Positions 46,544-54,638 of a stretch of DNA of 64,000 bases are shown piece after piece; within the stretch, counting starts at the first letter, position 1, and the number at the start of each line of letters is the position of its first letter. Where the stretch lies: the NCBI GenBank assembly GCA_013112635.1, contig JABFGF010000001.1, positions 310,001-374,000 of the forward strand. Reading direction: 5' to 3'. Under the pieces are notes generated by a model that saw only the letters and a list, made by a program, of their open reading frames with translations, did not search any database and was not told the DNA's origin. The DNA comes from Calditrichota bacterium (lineage in GTDB: Bacteria > Calditrichota > Calditrichia > Calditrichales > J004). Position numbers and translations under genes: made by a program.

Positions 46544-46801
46544 ATGGAAATTGTTTTAATAGTTTATGGTATTATTGTTGTATCTGGTGGGTTCGTGGCA
46601 TATTCAAAAAACGACTACTTTTCTCGTGGATTTTTTATTTGTTTGTTAACAGGTGTTTTTGGCTTAGCTGTTTTAGTTAAATCCAAGCCAAGTTTAGCAA
46701 AAGATGATAATGAATATGATAAACATTATTGGCCTGGAAATTCCCATTATGCATTGCTTGCAACAGCGATCACATTTTTAATTGTTTTGTTTACTTATTG
46801 A
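46544..46801 (+). CDS. small membrane protein
   Basis: 85 residues with three hydrophobic segments, at about 1-19, 30-46 and 69-84, and a charged loop with SLAKDDNEYDKHYW between the last two. Not recognised. It has an AAAAAGGG-type site 4 bp before the ATG, lies 27 bp after guaB and 30 bp before the next small ORF, so it is probably in the same transcript. Confidence 0.6.
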   Translation: MEIVLIVYGIIVVSGGFVAYSKNDYFSRGFFICLLTGVFGLAVLVKSKPSLAKDDNEYDKHYWPGNSHYALLATAITFLIVLFTY

Positions 46802-46831
46802 TCAAGTGGTTTAGTTTTTAAAAAGAGTACC

Positions 46832-46996
46832 ATGAGTAATTTAAAAAAAGAAAAAATAGTCTTGATAAATAGAGTTTCATGGGAAGAATTTTTAAGAAGA
46901 TCGACCTCTTTTGGAAAATTTTTCAACTGGGATCGTGATCTTTCTCTTCCACAAAAACGAGAACTTTATGAGAGGGGTAATGCTAAAAAAAATTGA
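46832..46996 (+). CDS. 54-residue small protein overlapping the epimerase gene
   Basis: MSNLKKEKIV is the start of a 54-residue frame that ends with TGA at 46994-46996, 17 bp inside the epimerase gene in a different frame. An AAAAGAG site precedes its ATG. It contains a VSWEEFLRRSTSFGKFF-type helix and LPQKRELYERG, amphipathic and basic with aromatic residues. I do not recognise it. Its overlap and position between two co-directional genes suggest real translation coupled to the epimerase, but base composition alone cannot prove it. Confidence 0.55.
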   Translation: MSNLKKEKIVLINRVSWEEFLRRSTSFGKFFNWDRDLSLPQKRELYERGNAKKN

Positions 46997-47387
46997 CCAC
47001 ATTGGAATTGCTGTAAAAGATTTGAATGAAATTCAAGAAACATTGTTAGAAGGATTTGACCTTTCACCGGAATTTTCTGAGCATGTAAAAGATCAAATGG
47101 TCGATGTGTTGGGATTTCATGTTGGTGAATCTACAATTGAATATTTATCACCGACTTCAGCCGAGTCACCAATCGCGAAATTTATTGAGAAAAAAGGCAG
47201 TGGCTTACATCATATTGCTTACCGTGTGGATAACCTGCAAAGAACCCTGGATCACTTGAAAAACAAGGGTTTCAGATTAATTGATGAAAGTCCGCGGGAT
47301 GGGGCAGAAGGAAAACGTATTGCGTTTGTTCATCCTAAAAGCAGCAATGGAATCCTTATTGAGTTGTGCGAAGAAGAAAAGAAATAA
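46980..47387 (+). CDS. mce: methylmalonyl-CoA epimerase
   Basis: 135 residues from the ATG at 46980 (MLKKIDHIGIAV); a non-ATG start 69 bp upstream is unlikely because it runs through the preceding ORF. It is a glyoxalase/VOC-fold protein with metal ligands in DHIGIAV and GLHHIAYRV and the final Glu in ILIELCEE. It interconverts (2R)- and (2S)-methylmalonyl-CoA in propionate metabolism. The mutase and carboxylase genes are not in this window. AGAGGGG lies 2 bp upstream. It overlaps the 54-residue ORF and precedes a GNAT by 6 bp. Confidence 0.88.
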   Translation: MLKKIDHIGIAVKDLNEIQETLLEGFDLSPEFSEHVKDQMVDVLGFHVGESTIEYLSPTSAESPIAKFIEKKGSGLHHIAYRVDNLQRTLDHLKNKGFRLIDESPRDGAEGKRIAFVHPKSSNGILIELCEEEKK

Positions 47388-47393
47388 TAAAAT

Positions 47394-48164
47394 ATGCTTC
47401 CTTCCTTTTCAAAATTTGTTTTAAACCTAAAATCACTCATTTTATTACCGATAAATTCTGTGATAAGAAAACTAAACCCACGGAGTTTGAAAATGGAATT
47501 TAAAACTTTAAAACTGACAAAAGAAAAATTTGGTTACCCTGCGCTTTATCATTCAATAAAATACAGCTGTATTAACAAACTCCATTTTTATAAAGAGCTG
47601 CAAGGTATGACAGTTACAATGGACTCATTAGATCCAAAATATCTTGAAGGCAATGAAAAATACACCTATCGTTTTCTTACAAATGAAGAATTAAAAGAAT
47701 ACTCAAAAGACGAGAACAATTTTATATCCCCTGAATTTCTGGAACATGCAATTGAAAAAGGAGATTATTGCTACGCCGTATTAGATGGGGATGTTTTAGC
47801 AAGCTATGGTTGGTATTCAGCGAAACCAACTGAGATAAATGAAGAGCTGTCCCTCCATTTTGATGATAGTTGGATTTACATGTTTAAAGGATATACCTCT
47901 TTAGATTATCGCGGACAAAGGCTTCATGCAATTGGAATGGCCCGGTCTTTAAAAGCTTTTGCGGAGAAGGGTTTTAAGGGTATTATTTCATATGTTGAAA
48001 CAAATAATTATGCCTCGTTACGATCTTGCGAGAGAATGGGATATAAAAACTTTGGTAAAGTCTGTATCAAAAAAACAAGAAGGGGCTTTAGAATTAATCC
48101 TGAAGAATCCTGTGCAGAATACAGCTTTACTGTAAAAGCGAAACACCCTTTCCATCATAATTAA
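47394..48164 (+). CDS. GNAT-like acetyltransferase
   Basis: 256 residues from the ATG at 47394. A second start at 47493 (MEFKTLKL) has a better GGAG site and would give 223 residues; both are possible. The C-terminal half is a GNAT fold with YRGQRLHAIGMARSL as the acetyl-CoA loop and YVETNNYASLRSCERMGYKNFG as the last helix motif. The N-terminal ~100 residues are not recognised. It is 6 bp after the epimerase and is followed by the operon's terminator. Acceptor unknown. Confidence 0.7.
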   Translation: MLPSFSKFVLNLKSLILLPINSVIRKLNPRSLKMEFKTLKLTKEKFGYPALYHSIKYSCINKLHFYKELQGMTVTMDSLDPKYLEGNEKYTYRFLTNEELKEYSKDENNFISPEFLEHAIEKGDYCYAVLDGDVLASYGWYSAKPTEINEELSLHFDDSWIYMFKGYTSLDYRGQRLHAIGMARSLKAFAEKGFKGIISYVETNNYASLRSCERMGYKNFGKVCIKKTRRGFRINPEESCAEYSFTVKAKHPFHHN

Positions 48165-48199
48165 AATTTTAGTTTCAATCTTTCTTTTAACTATTTTCG

Positions 48200-48236
48200 A
48201 CCCTCTGTTCTAAATTTTCCGGACAGAGGGTTTTTA
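48200..48236 (+). terminator. intrinsic terminator of the rpiB-to-GNAT operon
   Basis: A 9 bp stem, ACCCTCTGT (48200-48208) and ACAGAGGGT (48223-48231), with a 14-base loop, then TTTTTATA. It lies 36 bp after the GNAT stop codon. Confidence 0.85.
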
Positions 48237-48309
48237 TATTTAATCAATCCTCTTGTAAGCCATCATTTTCCTCAATAATTTATGGATCGTTTATTTAAAA
48301 ATACCTGAT

Positions 48310-50133
48310 ATGACCTTAACTGAAAAACTGGCAAATTTACCCACCAAACCGGGATGTTATCTTTTTAAAGATAACGACGGTAAAGTACTTTATGTTGGCA
48401 AAGCTACTATCTTGCGAAACAGAGTACGATCGTATTTTCAAAAATCCAGGCCGCATGAACCGCGGCTTCAGGCACTTGTAAATAAGATCAGTGATGTTGA
48501 AATTTTTGTAGTGGATTCTGAGATTGAAGCGCTGATCCTTGAAAATAATCTTATTAAAGATCGTAAACCGCGTTTTAATGTAAATTTAAAAGATGACAAA
48601 TCTTATCCCTTCATCCGTATTACCCATGAAGATTTTCCTCAGGTTTTTGTAACCCGTAAAATAATCCGCGATGGCTCTTCTTATTTTGGGCCATACACAG
48701 ATGTAAAAAACCTGCGTTATACCTTAAAAACACTGCAGCGTATTTTCTTTGTGCGTTCATGCAAATACGATCTAAATCCAGATGTTTTGAGAAGAGGAAG
48801 TGTTAAACTTTGTCTCGATTTTTATATCAATAAATGTAAAGGGCCGTGCCAGTTAAAATTTTCAAAGAAAGAATACAACCGGGTAATTACCAAGGTACGC
48901 AGCTTTTTAAAAGGCAAGACAGATGAGTTGGTCAGGGATCTAAAATTGGAGATGGAACAGCAATCTGCAAACCTTGAGTTTGAAGAAGCAGCCAGAACAC
49001 GCGATAAGTTGGCACTATTGGAAAGTTACCGAAATAACCAGAAGATGGTTCAAAGTGATTCACGTGACCGCGATGTTATTGTTGTTAAAAAAGAAGATAA
49101 CGACGCTTGTGCTGTCCTCGTCAAAGTTCGCGATGGAAAAATTCTTGGCCGTGTCCATAAATATTTAAAGCAGACAGAATGGTTTAATGAAAAGGAATTA
49201 CTTAACCGCTTTATAAATGATTATTACATTTCAACTGAAGATTATCCGCAGGATATTTTGGTGCAATATGAAATAGAAAGTTTAAAAGTAATTGAAGATT
49301 TTTTAAGTGAAAGCAGCCAAAGGAAAGTTAGTTTTATATTCCCGCAAATTGGTGAAAAGAAGAAACTAATTGATTTGTGTCTAAAAAATGCAGGCTATCT
49401 TTTGCAAGAATTAAAACTACAGCGTCTCAAAGCAAAGGATTATGTTCCGCATTCTGTCACTGCTTTACAGCGGGATTTAAGACTTGATAAACCGCCAAAA
49501 CGAATAGAATGTTTTGACATTTCAAATATCCAGGGAACAGATCCTGTAGCTTCGATGGTTTGTTTTGTGGATGGAAAACCAAAAAAATCTGAATACAGAA
49601 AATTCAACATTCGCATTAAAAGTACACCGGATGATTTTGCCATGATGCGTGAAGCTGTTGAACGCCGTTATAGCCGTCTGAAAAAAGAGAACTTAGATTT
49701 CCCTGATTTAATTATAGTTGATGGTGGGAAAGGCCAGCTATCAAGTGCTTTTGCTATTCTAAAACAACTTGATAAAAAAGATCAACCCATAATTGGATTG
49801 GCAAAGCGTTTGGAAGAGGTTTTTTTTTCAGGAGTTACTGAAGCTCAAATGCTGCCAAAAACTTCATCCAGTTTAAGGTTAATTCAACAATTAAGAGATG
49901 AGGCCCACAGATTTGCGGTAACGGCGCACCGCAAACGGCGCAGCAAAAGGACACTTACATCGCAACTGGACGGCATTCAAGGAATTGGAGAAAACAGGCG
50001 AAATGCGCTGCTGAAAACATTTGGCTCCATAAAAAAAATTAAAGAGACATCATTGGAAGATTTGGTGAATATTGGTAAACTTCCACAGAAAACAGCTCAA
50101 AATGTATTTGAGTTTTTTAATAAACCGGGATAA
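48310..50133 (+). CDS. uvrC: excinuclease ABC subunit C
   Basis: 607 residues. It makes the two incisions around UvrB-bound lesions in nucleotide excision repair. An N-terminal GIY-YIG nuclease (KPGCYLF, VLYVGKA), a UVR motif at ~205-235 (LEFEEAARTRDKLALLESY, in part), the RNase H-like second nuclease (CFDISNIQGTDPVASMV, IIVDGGKGQ) and C-terminal helix-hairpin-helix motifs (LDGIQGIGENRR) are all seen. A four-cysteine set (CKYDLN, LCLDFYINKCKGPC) matches the usual Fe-S site. It heads a three-gene run with 7 bp to the next gene. Confidence 0.95.
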   Translation: MTLTEKLANLPTKPGCYLFKDNDGKVLYVGKATILRNRVRSYFQKSRPHEPRLQALVNKISDVEIFVVDSEIEALILENNLIKDRKPRFNVNLKDDKSYPFIRITHEDFPQVFVTRKIIRDGSSYFGPYTDVKNLRYTLKTLQRIFFVRSCKYDLNPDVLRRGSVKLCLDFYINKCKGPCQLKFSKKEYNRVITKVRSFLKGKTDELVRDLKLEMEQQSANLEFEEAARTRDKLALLESYRNNQKMVQSDSRDRDVIVVKKEDNDACAVLVKVRDGKILGRVHKYLKQTEWFNEKELLNRFINDYYISTEDYPQDILVQYEIESLKVIEDFLSESSQRKVSFIFPQIGEKKKLIDLCLKNAGYLLQELKLQRLKAKDYVPHSVTALQRDLRLDKPPKRIECFDISNIQGTDPVASMVCFVDGKPKKSEYRKFNIRIKSTPDDFAMMREAVERRYSRLKKENLDFPDLIIVDGGKGQLSSAFAILKQLDKKDQPIIGLAKRLEEVFFSGVTEAQMLPKTSSSLRLIQQLRDEAHRFAVTAHRKRRSKRTLTSQLDGIQGIGENRRNALLKTFGSIKKIKETSLEDLVNIGKLPQKTAQNVFEFFNKPG

Positions 50134-50140
50134 GTGAAAA

Positions 50141-50644
50141 TTGAATTTTAGTTCGTTTAGAGACCTATCTAAAAATCTTGAACTGTGTGAAAAGTTGTTT
50201 ATTGATCACCAGATATTTTTGTTAAAAAAAGATTATGAGCAGGCATTGTTGATATTTGAACGGCTTTATGATATTAGAACGATACATCTGAAAATTATGG
50301 AAGAAAAACTGTTGCCCTTGTACGAATCAGCTTTAAACGAATTTCCTAAAGGCGGTAAGCCACTTTATTTTATCCGTGAGAAAAAACTCATCTTAAAAGA
50401 TTTGAATAAGCAAATGCGTTTTTTAGGCCAATTTGTTTTACATCCTGAGAAGGTTGAATTAAACTTAGTTAAATTGTTTGAAGAATATGCCTGGCTTAAG
50501 GATTTACTAGACCATCATGATGCACGTGAAAAGGCTTTTTTATTTCCAACTCTGGAAAAAGAACTTCCGGACGAACAGAAGAAAAATCTTTTAGAAATGG
50601 TTGCAATGGACTACCCGGATTTAAATTTAAGATTTGATTTATGA
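50141..50644 (+). CDS. hemerythrin-like helical protein
   Basis: 167 residues from a TTG at 50141, 7 bp after uvrC. It is an all-helical protein with His/Glu pairs placed as in hemerythrin-type HHE domains: DHQ near residue 23, TIHLKIMEEKLLP near 48, and LDHHDAREKAFLFPTLEK near 126. Those residues could bind a di-iron site. The spacing is only roughly like the family, so it is a tentative call. No Shine-Dalgarno is clear. The next gene overlaps by ATGA. Confidence 0.5.
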   Translation: MNFSSFRDLSKNLELCEKLFIDHQIFLLKKDYEQALLIFERLYDIRTIHLKIMEEKLLPLYESALNEFPKGGKPLYFIREKKLILKDLNKQMRFLGQFVLHPEKVELNLVKLFEEYAWLKDLLDHHDAREKAFLFPTLEKELPDEQKKNLLEMVAMDYPDLNLRFDL

Positions 50645-50994
50645 ATGATTTAAAAGAACACCAAAACCTTTGTAATAAGTTTTTAGATCGGTTTAATTTA
50701 ATCCAACAAAAAATGCTTGATTTGAATTTAGCTGAGGCACATAAAAATTTTGAAGTGTTTTACAAGGAAGCTGAAGAATATTTTAAAGGAATTGCCAAGT
50801 CAATTATAAATGCGAAAAGGGGTGAAGAAAAATTCCTTCTAAAAAAGCAAACTGCTTTGTTGTTAAAAAATATAGATTTATTAAATACAGAAAATAAAAG
50901 ATTACCTGAATTGAACGAGTCTCAGATAATCCTTCATTTTGAAAAGCAATTGGTTTTTAAAAAAATTTTAAAACGGCAAATTACTCATCTTTAG
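50641..50994 (+). CDS. small helical protein, possible relative of the preceding one
   Basis: 117 residues, all helical, with no clear family. The EHQNLCNKFLDRF and FKGIAKSI stretches are arranged like parts of the upstream protein, but the His/Glu metal motif at the C-terminus is missing, so it may be a degenerate copy. The start overlaps the upstream stop (ATGA), implying coupled translation in a uvrC operon. Function unknown. Confidence 0.6.
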   Translation: MNDLKEHQNLCNKFLDRFNLIQQKMLDLNLAEAHKNFEVFYKEAEEYFKGIAKSIINAKRGEEKFLLKKQTALLLKNIDLLNTENKRLPELNESQIILHFEKQLVFKKILKRQITHL

Positions 50995-51067
50995 TATGCT
51001 ACGGATTTTCTTGAATTATGAGTTGGGTGAACTGAGATTTTAGTTTATTTAATTTGGGTCAATATAA

Positions 51068-52744
51068 TTATAAATGTCTTTTTTTCATCCGTGTGAATGT
51101 TTCTATTCTGTGTGTGGAAATACTTTTCACAATCCCCATAAAGAGCCCGTTTAACAAAAAATTTGTTAATAGAGTATTTTCTTTTTCATTTTTTATGAGT
51201 AGGTCCCATTTACGGGATAATTGGCTTGCTTTTTCTTTTTCCCGGTAGAACGTTTTTAGTGGAGAAATAATTCGCGATAAGTCATCTGCAAATTGTTTTT
51301 TTACTGCAGGATAAAATTTATACTTTTGAAATTTTTGCTCAAACAATTGAAATTCAATATACCGTGTTGGTTTATCAATATCGATTTTCAATTTTTCGAC
51401 AGTCCATTTTGCAAATTCAATTCTATTCTTATGAGACTTCCAAAATTTTGGATCGATGTTTGCAAACTCCCATGGCCTAAAACGTCCTGGCCATGTTGCT
51501 GAGAGGACATAATAAATATTACAGCTATACTTTTTCTCAAATAAACCCGCCAATCCAAAACGGCTAAAAGTTTTACGATTTAAATTACCTAAGTAAAAAT
51601 GCATTGGCAGGTCATCAATTTCCCAACCGAGTTTTTTTACCATCCATTTTATTGCCCGGTGTGCATTTTCATCGGTCCAGAATTCCTTTTTAGTAATTGT
51701 AGTCTGCCATGGCTCAATCCACGGATATGCTTCCAATAAGGCTTTGGAAACTGAGTTATAGTGGTTTGTAAAAAGATAAGAAAAACCATTTTCGATGAAA
51801 TCTTTTTTTGAAACAATAAATTTCCCAACAGTTTGAGGATGAATGTTCATTTTTTTTTCTACAAGCCATTTTACAGCTTTAACTCTGTTCGGTTTATAGC
51901 CCCAATGTCCGCTGTTAATTTTGTTTTTCCTCCAAGCTGGTAACAGGGAAGGGAAGGCATTTATACAAACTCTTTTGGCTGAATAATTAAACAAACGTAA
52001 TACATTCTGTAATTTGTTTTGGCGAATAACTTCTTTCGTTACCGAGCCAAGAATATCGTCTTTTTTTATATTGAGGACTTCATGCACTAAAAATTGAATA
52101 AGAATCGCGCACCTTTTAAAAGCTTCATATTTCAAAAAATTAACCGGATATTTTCGTTCAATTCCACACAAAACAGATTTATAAATATTTATGATTTCAT
52201 CGCCAGACAAAGGCTGGTTTACGTTAATAAGACTTATGTCAGGTATATTTCCAAGTGGGAAAAATCTGGACACTGTGTCGATATTTCTTTCAACTATCTC
52301 AAGGGATTCTTTAGATAAATGTAAAATTTGATGTTTTTTTTTAAATAAGCTGGAGATTTTATTTAGATATTCTTTCGATTTGGTACTTAATTGTGTCGGA
52401 TTTCTTTCATTGCTAGAGACAGTGTTTGTCTCTGAAAATGAAACAGAAGGTATTTCTGAGTAGATTTTGTCAACTGAAATAAATCGTTTTTTTGCAAGAT
52501 CGGGAAACAATTGTTTTCGGGTTGTTTCAATCGCATTAAGAAGTAAAGGTTTTAAATGGGATTCATCAAAATCATTATTTACTAAATATTCTACTATGTC
52601 CGGTGAATTAAGCACAGATTGGATTAAAGTGATGTTTTCAGTTTCAGAAGAAATGCCACGACTTTTCAATTTTGCACATAATAGGTTTGAGCATAGATTG
52701 AAAGCACAATCGTATTTCCCTTGAAATTTCTTATGATTTTCCAT
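51068..52744 (-). CDS. unknown protein with tandem Trp-rich repeats
   Basis: 558 residues from the ATG at 52744, which has GAGG 5 bp upstream. Residues 1-265 are helical and unrecognised. Residues ~270-500 hold three imperfect repeats of 65-80 residues, each with the pattern N-R-x-x-A-x-K-W-x-V-E/K-K-L and a Y-P-W-x-x-P-W or similar end (PNRVKAVKWLVEKK, ENAHRAIKWMVKKLGW, KNRIEFAKWTVEKLK). The basic, aromatic repeats suggest nucleic-acid or protein binding, but nothing shows which. It sits alone, facing the uvrC run. Confidence 0.65.
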   Translation of the reverse strand: MENHKKFQGKYDCAFNLCSNLLCAKLKSRGISSETENITLIQSVLNSPDIVEYLVNNDFDESHLKPLLLNAIETTRKQLFPDLAKKRFISVDKIYSEIPSVSFSETNTVSSNERNPTQLSTKSKEYLNKISSLFKKKHQILHLSKESLEIVERNIDTVSRFFPLGNIPDISLINVNQPLSGDEIINIYKSVLCGIERKYPVNFLKYEAFKRCAILIQFLVHEVLNIKKDDILGSVTKEVIRQNKLQNVLRLFNYSAKRVCINAFPSLLPAWRKNKINSGHWGYKPNRVKAVKWLVEKKMNIHPQTVGKFIVSKKDFIENGFSYLFTNHYNSVSKALLEAYPWIEPWQTTITKKEFWTDENAHRAIKWMVKKLGWEIDDLPMHFYLGNLNRKTFSRFGLAGLFEKKYSCNIYYVLSATWPGRFRPWEFANIDPKFWKSHKNRIEFAKWTVEKLKIDIDKPTRYIEFQLFEQKFQKYKFYPAVKKQFADDLSRIISPLKTFYREKEKASQLSRKWDLLIKNEKENTLLTNFLLNGLFMGIVKSISTHRIETFTRMKKRHL

Positions 52745-52747
52745 ATA

Positions 52748-52753
52748 CACCTC
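52748..52753 (-). promoter_or_regulatory. ribosome binding site of the repeat-protein gene
   Basis: GAGGTG on the minus strand, 3 bp before the ATG at 52744. An in-frame GTG within this site would add two residues and is rejected as a start. Confidence 0.55.
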
Positions 52754-52819
52754 AAAATTTAAAAAACTAAATATGAGGATTAATGATTAAAAACCGGAAA
52801 GGTAAATAAGATTTTAAAA

Positions 52820-53242
52820 TTATTTTTGCGAATCAACTGATTTACCTTTGAAAATTGCTTCAATTTCTTCTTTGGAAAAAGCTTTTCCTTCGCCAATTCC
52901 AGGGCATTCATCTTCAATCATAAACCAGCGTTTTTCTGTTTTTAGGTTTTGCGGCCAAAAGGGGAATGTGCGGCATTGAATAGGTCTTACAGGGTAAATT
53001 GAACATTTCTGATCTTTGAGAAAAATACAGTCTTCTCCATCACGATCAATGAGGCAAAGATATTTTCCTTCTTTCCGTGTAAACTGCTTTAAAAATTCAT
53101 CTACAGAAATTTTTAAATGTTTGGCGATCGGTTTTATTTCAACCTCGCGTATAACAACAAAGCCCCCGCTTATCTTGCAGCAATTAGAGCAATCATCCTT
53201 GCATTTAAAATATATTGGGGTTTTTATATTTATTCTGGGCAT
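52820..53242 (-). CDS. YkgJ-family cysteine-cluster protein
   Basis: 140 residues. The N-terminal CKDDCSNCC, the central CIFLKDQKCSIYPVRPIQCRTFPFWP pattern (quoted in part) and a final Cys (ECPG) form the conserved eight-or-so-cysteine set of YkgJ/PF03692-type proteins, thought to bind zinc or an Fe-S cluster. Its biochemical role is unclear even in the family. It is transcribed minus and stands 67 bp downstream of nothing else on that strand. Confidence 0.82.
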   Translation of the reverse strand: MPRINIKTPIYFKCKDDCSNCCKISGGFVVIREVEIKPIAKHLKISVDEFLKQFTRKEGKYLCLIDRDGEDCIFLKDQKCSIYPVRPIQCRTFPFWPQNLKTEKRWFMIEDECPGIGEGKAFSKEEIEAIFKGKSVDSQK

Positions 53243-53380
53243 TATATAATTTTAAAAAATGTTATCTTCAGTTATAAGAAATGATTATCACAAATTCAAA
53301 AAAATGTTTAGATTTATATCAGTTAGTAATCCGGCAATATTCAATCACCTTTTTTTTTAAATGCTCAAAATTATAATAAA

Positions 53381-54595
53381 ATGTGTGAGTTACAAATGAA
53401 CGAATCCCGTGTAATATTGCACATGGACATGGATGCTTTTTTTGCAGCTGTAGAACAACGGGACAATCCGGATTACAGGGGAAAACCCGTTATAGTTGGT
53501 GCCGATCCCCAAGGCGGTAAGGGCCGTGGTGTCGTTTCCACCTGTTCTTACGAAGCAAGAGAATATGGTGTACATTCTGCTATGCCAATCCGCACAGCTT
53601 ACAAGCTTTGCCCAAATGGGATTTATGTTTGGCCACATGGCAAATTGTACAGCCAGGTGAGTAAACAGGTTTTTGAAATTTTATATGAATTTACTGACGA
53701 GATTGAACCTTTATCCATAGATGAAGCTTTTATGGATGTAACAGGTTCCATTCGCCTGTTTGGAGAAGGCCGGACAATTGCCCGATTAATAAAAAACCGA
53801 ATTAAGGAAAAGCTGGATTTAATTGCTTCTGTTGGGGTTGCCCCTACAAAATATCTTGCAAAAATTGCTTCCGATCTTGAAAAGCCGGATGGTTTGGTTG
53901 TTGTTGAGCCTGGTAAAATTGATGAGTTTCTGCATCCGCTTCCAATTTCGCGTTTGTGGGGTGCCGGAAAACAGACTCAAAAAGCATTGCATAAGATGGG
54001 TATTGACACAATTGGACAATTAGCTGCCTACCCGGAAGATATCCTGAGGAAGAAACTTGGCAAAATGGGTGATCATTTTTATAAACTTGCCCACGGCATT
54101 GATAACCGAAGAGTACAAACCGGACATGGAGTGAAATCCGTCAGTAATGAGCATACATTTTTTAAAGACTTGCAAGATGGTGTTAAACTTCGCAAACGTT
54201 TATCGGCCTTGTGTGAAAAAGTGGGGTTTAGGCTGCGTAATCAAAAGCTGGCCGGAAAAACAATTCATTTAAAATTGCGCTATTCTGATTTTTCAACAAT
54301 TACCCGCAATAAAACAATTTCTAACACTACAAATGAAACTGAAAAAATTTATAAAACTATTACAACTTTGTTTGAGAAGAATTATATTAAAGGACAAGCA
54401 ATCAGGCTAATAGGAGTTGGTGTTAGTGGGTTTAAAAAACAAGAATCTGAACAGCTGACCATTTTTGAAAATACCGATAAAAAAGGAAAAGAGCTGGATG
54501 CGCTTGAGGATGAAATAAGGCTGAAATTTGGTACCAAACTGATAAACCGCGCTGATAGTTTAGGTGCTTATAACCATGATGATTTTGAAGATTAA
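53381..54595 (+). CDS. dinB: DNA polymerase IV (Y family)
   Basis: 404 residues from the ATG at 53381; an ATG at 53396 is also possible and gives 399. It is a low-fidelity translesion polymerase. The catalytic acidic residues are in HMDMDAFFA and SIDEAFMDVT, with the YEAREYGVHSAMP steric-gate region typical of DinB, a helix-hairpin-helix near 180-215 and a little-finger domain. A possible clamp-binding motif (EQLTIF) is seen near residue 365. It is followed after 43 bp by an M1 peptidase gene. Confidence 0.92.
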   Translation: MCELQMNESRVILHMDMDAFFAAVEQRDNPDYRGKPVIVGADPQGGKGRGVVSTCSYEAREYGVHSAMPIRTAYKLCPNGIYVWPHGKLYSQVSKQVFEILYEFTDEIEPLSIDEAFMDVTGSIRLFGEGRTIARLIKNRIKEKLDLIASVGVAPTKYLAKIASDLEKPDGLVVVEPGKIDEFLHPLPISRLWGAGKQTQKALHKMGIDTIGQLAAYPEDILRKKLGKMGDHFYKLAHGIDNRRVQTGHGVKSVSNEHTFFKDLQDGVKLRKRLSALCEKVGFRLRNQKLAGKTIHLKLRYSDFSTITRNKTISNTTNETEKIYKTITTLFEKNYIKGQAIRLIGVGVSGFKKQESEQLTIFENTDKKGKELDALEDEIRLKFGTKLINRADSLGAYNHDDFED

Positions 54596-54638
54596 AAATT
54601 GCTTAAAATAATTCTTTAAATGTAAAACAGGAACTGAA

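Noticed and set aside
46911-46979. A longer N-terminus for methylmalonyl-CoA epimerase
   Set aside because: The extension is not typical of the family and overlaps a separate ORF; the protein begins naturally at MLKKIDHIGIAV.
53281-53376. A 31-codon ORF before dinB
   Set aside because: No ribosome site, low-complexity Phe run, and no clear coding bias.
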